Assembly (NCBI GenBank): GCA_900769555.1
Contig: CAAGHA010000183.1
Span: 1 to 48,152, forward strand
From: Bacteroidales bacterium
GTDB lineage: Bacteria; Bacteroidota; Bacteroidia; Bacteroidales; Paludibacteraceae
Length of the DNA stretch: 48,152 bases
Reading direction: 5' to 3'
Shown: positions 41,679 through 48,152 of the stretch, piece by piece
Position numbering within the stretch: position 1 is the first letter of the stretch
Layout: every line of letters starts with the position of its first letter
The notes under the pieces: model-generated
Databases searched by the model: none
What the model was told of the DNA's origin: nothing
The model's input: only the letters and a program-made list of their open reading frames with translations
Made by a program: the position numbers and the translations under genes

Positions 41679-44600
41679 ATGACACACTTCAACGAACATA
41701 CTCTTGAAATGGCAATAATGGATTTGTTCCAGCAAGAGGGTTATATATATACAAACGGCGAGGAGATTCATAAGGAATTAAGTGATGTGCTGCTTCGCGA
41801 CGATATGAAGGCTTACCTAAGAAGTCGTTACGCTGAACAAGAAATAAGTTCATTAGAAGTGGAAAGTGTAATATCACGACTGACGGCAGATATTGGTGGC
41901 TCGCTGTATGAGAACAATGTGCACACCTATCGTCTGATTACCGAGGGTTTCTCCATCAAACGCGAAGATGCCTCAAAGACAGACTTGTTTATAGAACCTA
42001 TAGATTTTCATTCTGAAGATAACAATATCATCCGCATCGTAAACCAGTTAGAGATAAAAGGAACGGAGAAACGTATCCCCGACGGTATCGTGTATATCAA
42101 CGGTTTGCCGATGGTGGTGTTGGAATTCAAGAGTGCTGTAAAGGAAGAAACTACTATCAAAGACGCTTTCACGCAGCTGACGGTCCGCTATCGTAGAGAT
42201 ATTCCCGAACTGTTCAAATATAACGCTTTTGTTGTCATCAGCGATGGCGTAAACAGCAAGTATGGCTCACTATTCACCCCTTACGAGTTCTTCTATGCGT
42301 GGCGTAAGGTGGAGACAACAGACAAGGCAACAGATGGAGTAAGTTCGTTGCTTACAATGGTGCAGGGGTTATTTCGCAAAGATAGGCTACTTAGCGTAAT
42401 CAAAGACTTTGTATTTCTGCCCGACTCGTCAAAGCGAGAGCAGAAGATTGTTTGCCGCTATCCACAGTTCTTTGCGACACATAAGTTGTTCAACAACATA
42501 CGCCAACACTCAAAGTTAAATGCAAATGGCGATGGTAAGGGAGGTACATACTTCGGAGCAACGGGTTGTGGAAAAAGCTTCACGATGCTCTTCCTAACAA
42601 GAATGTTGATGCGGAGCCGTGAGTTCGCAAGTCCGACAATAATCCTTATTACAGATCGCACCGACCTCGATACCCAACTTTCAGAACAATTCGGAACAGC
42701 TAAAAAGTTTATTGGCGACGACTGCGTGGTTGAGGTGGAAAGCCGTGCAAAATTGCGAGAGTATTTGGCGGGGCGAACAAGTGGAGGTGTATTTCTCACG
42801 ACGATACATAAGTTCACAGAAGATACACAGCTACTGTCAAAACGAGCGAATATAATCTGTATTTCAGATGAGGCTCATCGCTCGCAGACAAACCTATCGT
42901 TACAAGTGCGCCAAACAGAGAGTGGCGTAAAGCGTAGTTATGGCTTTGCGAAGTATCTGCACGACTCACTGCCCAATGCAACTTATGTAGGCTTTACAGG
43001 AACGCCTATTGATGCAACAATTGATGTATTTGGAGATGTGGTGGATGCCTATACAATGACGGAATCTGTGGCTGACGATATTACTCGTCGTATAGTATAT
43101 GAGGGTCGTGCAGCAAAGGTTTTGCTTGATAGCACTAAACTGCAAGAGATAGAGAAATACTATCAGCAATGCGCCGAAGTGGGCACGAATGAGTATCAGA
43201 TTGAGGAGAGTAAAAAGGCCGTTACCCAAATGGAGCGTATTTTGGGCGACCCAGACCGTCTGCAAGCTGTTGCGGAAGACTTTATTGTCCACTATGAGGC
43301 TCGTATAGCCGAAGGTAGCACTGTTGAAGGTAAGGCAATGTTTGTATGCTCTAATCGTACTATTGCATATAACTTATACAAAAAGATTGTTGCGCTGCGT
43401 CCTGAATGGGCAGAGCTACCAACAAACAATGTGATGTCATTGCCTCGATATGGTATGGTAGCTGAGCCATTGACCACATATGGCAATGCGCCACTGCCCA
43501 TTGAGCGTATAAAGTTAGTGATGACTCGCAACAAGGATGATGAACAAGAACTATACGACCTTCTTGGCACGGATGAAGATAGAAAGAAATTAGATATTCA
43601 GTTTAAGAATCCGAAATCTAATTTCAAGATTGCCATCGTTGTCGATATGTGGATCACGGGCTTCGATGTGCCGTGTCTTGACACGATGTATATCGACAAG
43701 CCACTGCAGCAACATACGCTTGTACAAACAATATCACGCGTAAATCGAGTATATCCAGGTAAGGATAAAGGCTTAGTAGTGGATTATATTGGCATAAAGA
43801 ACAATATGAATACAGCATTAAAGCGATATGCAACAGGTGAGACCGATGCTGATTCTGTAGAGACGATTGAGCAATCTATCGCAATGGTAAAAGATGAGCT
43901 CGATATACTTCGTCGCATGTTTGCAAAGTATGACTATAAGATGTTCTCCACAGGGTCTCCATTAGAACAGTTGGACTGCTTGAACAAAGGTGCTGAATTT
44001 GCGCAAACAACCAAAGAAACCGAAAACCTCTTTATGGGGCATACGAAGAAGTTGAAGTCGGCATTTAATATGTGCTGTAATAGCGAACAAATATCTGCAG
44101 TGGAGCGTGAAGATATTTACTTCTTCTGTGGAGTACGCTCTATAATATATAAACTTACTAAGGGAGAAACTCCAGATGCCGCACAAATGAATCAGCGTGT
44201 GAGTAAGATGATTGAAGAGGCAATCCTTTCGGAAAGTGTTGAGGAGATCATTCAAATTGGCAATGATAAGGAGAACCTAGATTTGCTCAGTGAAGAGTAT
44301 ATGGAGCGATTGGCAAAATTGAAGATGCCTAATACCAAGGTGAAGCTTATGGAACGCCTTCTTAAAATGGTTATTACCGAGTTTAAGAAGGTTAATAAAA
44401 TGAAGGGAACAGACTTTACAAAACGACTTAATGCACTTGTTGAGAGGTATAATGACCGTAGCGATAGTGCCATTTTTGCAGATGAAGTCCTTACCGAAGT
44501 TGCTAATCAAATGGCCGAGTTGCTCAAAGAGATTAACAAAGAAAAGAGATCATTTAACGAGTTAGGTATAACCTACGAGGAAAAAGCTTTTTATGATATC

Positions 44601-44855
44601 TTGATCGCTGTTGCTAAGCAATTCGGTTTTGACTATCCAGAAGATAAAGCTAAGATATTGGCTGGCGAAATTAAAAAAATTGTTGATGACAAATCCAAAT
44701 ATACAGATTGGGCAAAGAGGGACGATATTAAGGCTGAACTCAAAATGGACTTAATCCTCATCTTGGCAGAGTATGGATACCCTCCTGTGACTAATGATGA
44801 GGTGTTTAAAGAAATATTTGAACAAGCGGAGAACTTCAAAAAATATAATGACTAA
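41679..44855 (+). CDS. hsdR: Type I restriction enzyme endonuclease/translocase subunit HsdR
   Basis: Motor and nuclease subunit that translocates and cuts unmodified DNA. The nuclease site lies near residues 133-152 (PDGIVY, then VVLEFKSA giving ExK). SF2 motor motifs are GATGCGKSFTM near 293, ISDEAHRSQ near 396, GFTGTPID, and a late QTISRVNRVYPGKDKGLVVDY. The C-terminal helical part interacts with HsdM. Length, 1058, is standard. Its start is separated from hsdS by the Hachiman and RhuM genes, an uncommon order. Sampled GC is about 47%, above the window's housekeeping genes. Confidence 0.95.
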   Translation: MTHFNEHTLEMAIMDLFQQEGYIYTNGEEIHKELSDVLLRDDMKAYLRSRYAEQEISSLEVESVISRLTADIGGSLYENNVHTYRLITEGFSIKREDASKTDLFIEPIDFHSEDNNIIRIVNQLEIKGTEKRIPDGIVYINGLPMVVLEFKSAVKEETTIKDAFTQLTVRYRRDIPELFKYNAFVVISDGVNSKYGSLFTPYEFFYAWRKVETTDKATDGVSSLLTMVQGLFRKDRLLSVIKDFVFLPDSSKREQKIVCRYPQFFATHKLFNNIRQHSKLNANGDGKGGTYFGATGCGKSFTMLFLTRMLMRSREFASPTIILITDRTDLDTQLSEQFGTAKKFIGDDCVVEVESRAKLREYLAGRTSGGVFLTTIHKFTEDTQLLSKRANIICISDEAHRSQTNLSLQVRQTESGVKRSYGFAKYLHDSLPNATYVGFTGTPIDATIDVFGDVVDAYTMTESVADDITRRIVYEGRAAKVLLDSTKLQEIEKYYQQCAEVGTNEYQIEESKKAVTQMERILGDPDRLQAVAEDFIVHYEARIAEGSTVEGKAMFVCSNRTIAYNLYKKIVALRPEWAELPTNNVMSLPRYGMVAEPLTTYGNAPLPIERIKLVMTRNKDDEQELYDLLGTDEDRKKLDIQFKNPKSNFKIAIVVDMWITGFDVPCLDTMYIDKPLQQHTLVQTISRVNRVYPGKDKGLVVDYIGIKNNMNTALKRYATGETDADSVETIEQSIAMVKDELDILRRMFAKYDYKMFSTGSPLEQLDCLNKGAEFAQTTKETENLFMGHTKKLKSAFNMCCNSEQISAVEREDIYFFCGVRSIIYKLTKGETPDAAQMNQRVSKMIEEAILSESVEEIIQIGNDKENLDLLSEEYMERLAKLKMPNTKVKLMERLLKMVITEFKKVNKMKGTDFTKRLNALVERYNDRSDSAIFADEVLTEVANQMAELLKEINKEKRSFNELGITYEEKAFYDILIAVAKQFGFDYPEDKAKILAGEIKKIVDDKSKYTDWAKRDDIKAELKMDLILILAEYGYPPVTNDEVFKEIFEQAENFKKYND

Positions 44856-44870
44856 TATATTAATTTTAAG

Positions 44871-46238
44871 ATGACCGAAACCAACCGCATAGAATATAAA
44901 AGAGAATTGACCTCAGAACTTGATATTGAGAAGGAGGTTGTGGCGTTCCTTAATTACAAGGAGGGCGGATACATCTATATCGGCATTGATAAGGATGGCT
45001 CAACAATAGGAGTTAATGATGTTGATGATAGTATGCTTAGGCTAAAAGACCGCATAAAGCACAATATTTCTCCTTCTGCTATGGGGCTGTTTGATATTGC
45101 CGCGGAGCAAAAGGATGGTCGTAGCATTATCAAAGTTACAGTGGCGAGTGGAATTGAGAAACCATATTTCAAAACGAAGTATGGAATGACTCCAAGAGGT
45201 GCATTTATGCGAGTTGGGACATCGGCCGAGCCTATGCCACAGGAGCAGATTGACCGTCTGTTTGCTATGCGTACACGCAATTCAATAGGTCGCATCGTTT
45301 CCAACCGCCAGGATTTGAGTTTTGAACAGCTGCGTATCTATTATGATGAGCGAGGTAAGAGACTTAATGATAACTTCAAGCGCACATTGGAATTGCTTAC
45401 AGATGATGGCAAGTACAACTATGTGGCCTATCTGCTGGCTGATGAGAATGGCAACTCAATCAAGGTCGCGAAGTATTCAAGTCTTGACCGATGCGATTTG
45501 GTAGAGAATAACGAATATGGATACTGCTCTCTCATCAAAGCGACCAAGAGTGTATTATCAAAACTGGATATTGAAAACAAGGTTGCTGCAACAATAACTC
45601 CAATGGAGCGTATTGAAACCCCATTGTGGAATAAGGTTGCTTTGCGTGAGGCTGTCATCAATGCCATTGTACATAACGACTACTCATTTGAAGTGCCTCC
45701 TAAGTTTGAGATATTCCCCGACAGGCTTGAGATAACCTCAGCAGGTCGTTTGCCTGAATCTCTTACGAAAGAAGAGTTCTTCAATGGTATATCCATTCCT
45801 CGCAATAAGGAATTGATGCGTATCTATCGTGATGTGGAATTAGTAGAATCATTAGGCTCTGGTATTCCTCGTATCTTGCGTGCATATGGTGAAGATTGTT
45901 TCAAGTTTACGGATAACTTTGTTCGCATAACTTTGCCTATAAGTGCTCATGATACTGCTCATGATACTGCTCATGATACTGCTCATGATGTTGGAAGTGT
46001 ATCTAAAGCTATTAGAACTATTGTTACTTGCATTGAAGGAGAAATTGATAGAGATACTCTACAATCCTTAATTGGCATTAAGCACCGAACATATTTCCGT
46101 AGTACATATATTAAACCGGCTCTTGATGAAGGTTATATAGAGTTTACTCTACCAAATGAAAAGCAAAGTAAGTTGCAGAAATACCGCCTCACATCAAAGG
46201 GTATTGCTTTGAAAAATAGCCTGACAAGCAACAAGTAA
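44871..46238 (+). CDS. AlbA_2 (Schlafen-like) and HATPase_c_4 DNA-binding protein
   Basis: The N-terminal AlbA_2 domain (EYKRELTSELDIEKEVVAFL, GGYIYIGIDKDGSTIGV) is followed by an HATPase_c_4 region near residues 255-345 (LREAVINAIVHNDYSF, LEITSAGRLPESLTKEEF, SLGSGIPRILRAYG). The C-terminal end looks like a winged helix. It was often annotated as RecG-like or a transcriptional regulator, and relatives sit in defence islands. Residues about 359-373 are AHDT repeated three times plus AHD, encoded by a 12-base tandem repeat. It follows hsdR after 15 bases. Regulator or defence effector: not decided by sequence. Confidence 0.83.
   Translation: MTETNRIEYKRELTSELDIEKEVVAFLNYKEGGYIYIGIDKDGSTIGVNDVDDSMLRLKDRIKHNISPSAMGLFDIAAEQKDGRSIIKVTVASGIEKPYFKTKYGMTPRGAFMRVGTSAEPMPQEQIDRLFAMRTRNSIGRIVSNRQDLSFEQLRIYYDERGKRLNDNFKRTLELLTDDGKYNYVAYLLADENGNSIKVAKYSSLDRCDLVENNEYGYCSLIKATKSVLSKLDIENKVAATITPMERIETPLWNKVALREAVINAIVHNDYSFEVPPKFEIFPDRLEITSAGRLPESLTKEEFFNGISIPRNKELMRIYRDVELVESLGSGIPRILRAYGEDCFKFTDNFVRITLPISAHDTAHDTAHDTAHDVGSVSKAIRTIVTCIEGEIDRDTLQSLIGIKHRTYFRSTYIKPALDEGYIEFTLPNEKQSKLQKYRLTSKGIALKNSLTSNK
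45945..45989 (+). repeat. In-frame 12-base tandem repeat (GCTCATGATACT)
   Basis: Three perfect copies plus a 9-base partial copy encode AHDT units between the ATPase part and the C-terminal winged helix of the AlbA_2 protein. The unit is a multiple of three, so slippage would change linker length without breaking the frame. Confidence 0.95.
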
Positions 46239-46244
46239 TTTTAC

Positions 46245-46302
46245 TCAATCTATCATATAATATATAAAAACGGTATATTTTCTATATTTTATGATAGGTT
46301 GA
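46245..46302. promoter_or_regulatory. Inverted repeat between the AlbA_2 gene and the small orphan
   Basis: TCAATCTATCATA and TATGATAGGTTGA form 13-base arms with one mismatch, about 32 bases apart, in an AT-rich gap. There is no T-run after the second arm, so an operator or RNA structure is as likely as a terminator. Confidence 0.4.
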
Positions 46303-46343
46303 ACTTTTAATGGAGATTAATTGTTCTACTGGAAACTTGTTGT

Positions 46344-46685
46344 ATGAATAATAACGTAATTGATGTTACTTTTATTGCTGCAAAGATTGCCGCAATAAAA
46401 AACGAGAAAGCAAGAATGATTGTTGGTAGTGCTTCGTTGCTATATAATTCGGTTCAAATAGCTCGTTTCCGTTCTATGATTGCAGAGTTATACCAGATAT
46501 GCAGGCAAATTGCATCTAAAGCTTTGATTATAGGTTCACTTACTCAAGAAGAATATAATCTTGCACTTGAATGCCAACGGCAAATTGGGGAGTGTTATCA
46601 GCAAATTTCCAAACACGGGACAATGACTGTTATAGATAGTATATCGATGCTAATTGATGCGTTAAGCAATTTTGACAGGAGATAG
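46344..46685 (+). CDS. Small helical protein of unknown function
   Basis: 113 residues, not recognised. Composition is strongly helix-forming (Ala, Ile, Glu, Arg), with a central Cys and a pattern like four amphipathic helices (FIAAKIAAIKNEKARMIVG, RFRSMIAELYQICRQIASKA, ECQRQIGECYQQI). No signal peptide or membrane helix is convincing. It lies at the last position of the defence island, 105 bases after the AlbA_2 gene and just before the composition break, so it may be a cargo gene. Codon-sized length and an upstream ATG support a real gene, but homologues were not checked. Confidence 0.55.
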   Translation: MNNNVIDVTFIAAKIAAIKNEKARMIVGSASLLYNSVQIARFRSMIAELYQICRQIASKALIIGSLTQEEYNLALECQRQIGECYQQISKHGTMTVIDSISMLIDALSNFDRR

Positions 46686-46697
46686 AAATCCTCATTC

Positions 46698-47969
46698 CTA
46701 AAACCCAATCTTGAAATGTGTTAGTCCGTCGCTGCCGGTGTGGAGCTGGTAGGTGCAGTTGTGTTTGGTGAGGATTTCGCGGATGAGGGTGAGGCCAAGG
46801 CCCTGTCCATAGGGTTTGGTAGTAAAGAACGGGGTGAAGAGTTGTTGGGCTGCATCGGCAGGGATGCCGCAGCCGTTGTCTGTGATTTCAATCTGTGTTT
46901 GGCGCGTGGCGGTTAAAGAAGTGGCCGTTGCATCATCCGAGGCACAGCTAGGCTTATGGGCTACATCTCCGGTCCCATAAGTTGATATACAAATCCTTCC
47001 ACCGTCTCCTGTAATGCTCTCAACAGAGTTCTTTATGATGTTTACCAACACCTGTTCAAACAGGGCAGCATCCAACAGAACACATGGGGGTTCCGGGCAC
47101 AGGTTCAGTTCCAGGGCAATCCCTTTTTCAACGCACATACTTTCCAAAAACCTTTTGCAGGAGGTTATGCAGGCGTTGAGGTCTTCACGGCGCAGTTGGG
47201 GCTCCGGAATCCTGGCTACCTCTGCAAATCTGTTTATGAAGCGGTTCATCTTCTGGCATCTCTCCATAGATGCATTCAGCACAGCGGCTCCGTCTTCCAA
47301 ATCCGGCACCTCCGCAATGGCCTCTTCCAGAGCAGTGAGGGAGGTAATCAGACCGGCAGTGGTGTTGTTCACCTCGTGAGCCATCATCCTTATCACTTTT
47401 CCGTATGTCTTCTGCTCGGCCTCCATAAGCTCGGCAGCAATATTTTCTATGAGAATGAACGGGCGGCTGAATCCCCTGTCCATAAAACTCAATTTGGAGC
47501 AGCGGTATACCTCTGTATTTGAAAACCTTACAACAGCCTGTTGTCCCTGCGGAATCTTGGCAATCTCCCCGGCAAGATTGGAGTGAAGTTCACTTATTTT
47601 CTTCCCGATGATTTCTGTTGTTCCCATAAAATCCTCAGCAGCCCCATTCACAAGGGAAATCCTCTCATCAAAATCCAGTATAACCACACCCATAGGGGAG
47701 TTTCCAATAAGGCGGTTCAGCAGATAATCCTGCTCCTTGAGTTTCAGTTTCTCCTCTTTCAGCTGACTCATCATCCTGTTGAAAAGGTCAATGATCTTGT
47801 CGGCATCACGCTGCCCAACCGGCAGCAGACGGCTCCCTAAATCCTGTTCCTTAATGAGGTCAACACCCCTTATAATAACGTTCATGGCCTTGATCTTCCT
47901 CATGAACAGGAAGGCAAGGGAAATGCACAATAGCACCAGAACTGCAATTATCATATAGAGGAGATTCAT
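46698..47969 (-). CDS. Membrane sensor histidine kinase (NtrY/NtrB-like)
   Basis: One N-terminal membrane helix (residues about 4-23), a HAMP-like stretch, a PAS-like domain (NSPMGVVILDFDERISLVNG near residue 90), the phosphoacceptor H198 in MMAHEVNNT, and a HATPase domain (NIIKNSVESI, ITDNGCGIP, GQGLGLTLIREIL). The H-box with HEVNN is typical of kinases paired with sigma-54-dependent regulators. The preceding gene, 4 bases upstream, is such a regulator. DNA here is far richer in GC than the rest: three sampled 60-base lines gave about 62, 57 and 47%. Signal sensed is unknown; the periplasmic part is almost absent. Confidence 0.88.
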   Translation of the reverse strand: MNLLYMIIAVLVLLCISLAFLFMRKIKAMNVIIRGVDLIKEQDLGSRLLPVGQRDADKIIDLFNRMMSQLKEEKLKLKEQDYLLNRLIGNSPMGVVILDFDERISLVNGAAEDFMGTTEIIGKKISELHSNLAGEIAKIPQGQQAVVRFSNTEVYRCSKLSFMDRGFSRPFILIENIAAELMEAEQKTYGKVIRMMAHEVNNTTAGLITSLTALEEAIAEVPDLEDGAAVLNASMERCQKMNRFINRFAEVARIPEPQLRREDLNACITSCKRFLESMCVEKGIALELNLCPEPPCVLLDAALFEQVLVNIIKNSVESITGDGGRICISTYGTGDVAHKPSCASDDATATSLTATRQTQIEITDNGCGIPADAAQQLFTPFFTTKPYGQGLGLTLIREILTKHNCTYQLHTGSDGLTHFKIGF

Positions 47970-47973
47970 AAAT

Positions 47974-48152
47974 TCAGCGTTTTATATTGTATTTTTCCAT
48001 ACGTCTGTACAGGGCAGCCCTGCTTATTTTAAGGGCTTCTGCAACTTGGGATACATTGTTGTTGAACTTGGCAAGGTGCTCAATTATTGAGGCTTTCTCC
48101 AGCTCATCCAATGACATCCCCTGCAGCTGAACCTGTCCGCCTGTTTGAGCGC
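47974..48152 (-). CDS. NtrC-family response regulator, C-terminal part (cut by window end)
   Basis: Only the last 58 residues are inside the window. They form a Fis-type helix-turn-helix: LEKASIIEHLAKFNNNVSQV, AEALKISRAALYRRMEKY, then NIKR and a stop. This is the usual C-terminal DNA-binding end of sigma-54-activating regulators. It is transcribed just before the histidine kinase, with 4 bases between them, so the two form a two-component pair. The receiver and AAA+ domains lie beyond the window. Confidence 0.8.
   Translation of the reverse strand, partial: AQTGGQVQLQGMSLDELEKASIIEHLAKFNNNVSQVAEALKISRAALYRRMEKYNIKR

Noticed and set aside
1..48152. tRNA genes, CRISPR arrays or complete insertion sequences
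   Set aside because: No cloverleaf-like tRNA motif, regularly spaced repeats or transposase gene was seen on reading through. A covariance-model scan was not possible here.

Overview
The window looks like a chromosome segment of a low-GC member of the Bacteroidales (Bacteroidota). The evidence is a ten-gene complex I operon (nuoA, B, CD fusion, H-N, without nuoE/F/G), a PorP/SprF plus OmpA pair of the type IX secretion/gliding kind, a DUF4954 beta-helix protein, a dipeptidyl peptidase III lipoprotein, and repeated TAnnTTTG -7 promoter boxes with little Shine-Dalgarno signal. I cannot name genus or species. No tRNA, rRNA, CRISPR array, integrase or complete insertion sequence was seen.

Layout. 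(1) 0.4-3.8 kb: a redox pair, a membrane polyferredoxin that reads as a NapH-NapG-like fusion, followed by a Tat-type, lipidated aldo/keto reductase carrying two 4Fe-4S motifs and a C-terminal DUF1893 domain. (2) 3.8-5.0 kb: over 1.2 kb without a protein gene. It holds dispersed inverted-repeat elements, a C9 tract and two candidate small RNAs on the minus strand. (3) 5.0-7.0 kb: an RNA-modification cluster (rimM, rlmB-type SpoU methylase, RluA-type pseudouridine synthase). A secreted protein of unknown function and a dipeptidyl peptidase III lipoprotein follow, then tonB, an Fe/Mn superoxide dismutase and a minus-strand aspartokinase. (4) 13.8-24.0 kb: the nuo operon behind a structured leader with a 25-codon ORF, closed by a strong terminator. 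The missing NADH-oxidising subunits imply a complex I fed by another donor, probably ferredoxin or flavodoxin. (5) 24.1-33.1 kb: OmpA/PD40 and PorP/SprF proteins, recA, hflX, DUF4954, a small membrane protein, a YfcE-like phosphoesterase and a minus-strand GT90 glycosyltransferase.

(6) 33.2-46.7 kb: a defence island. A consensus Bacteroidota promoter and a 195-bp MITE-like element precede hsdM, a RhuM-Fic fusion, hsdS, a DUF1837 protein and an SF2 helicase (together matching the Hachiman HamA/HamB pair). A zinc-ribbon RhuM protein, hsdR, an AlbA_2/HATPase protein with an AHDT repeat, and a small orphan follow. The first five genes overlap or nearly touch, so restriction-modification, Fic and Hachiman functions are probably co-transcribed. 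The 5' end of hsdR is duplicated upstream of the second RhuM gene, and base composition changes inside hsdS. Both suggest the Hachiman pair entered as a cassette between hsdS and hsdR.

(7) 46.7-48.15 kb: a minus-strand histidine kinase and the 3' end of an NtrC-type response regulator, in DNA that is abruptly much richer in GC than the rest. This is either recent transfer, the edge of a mobile region, or an assembly join.
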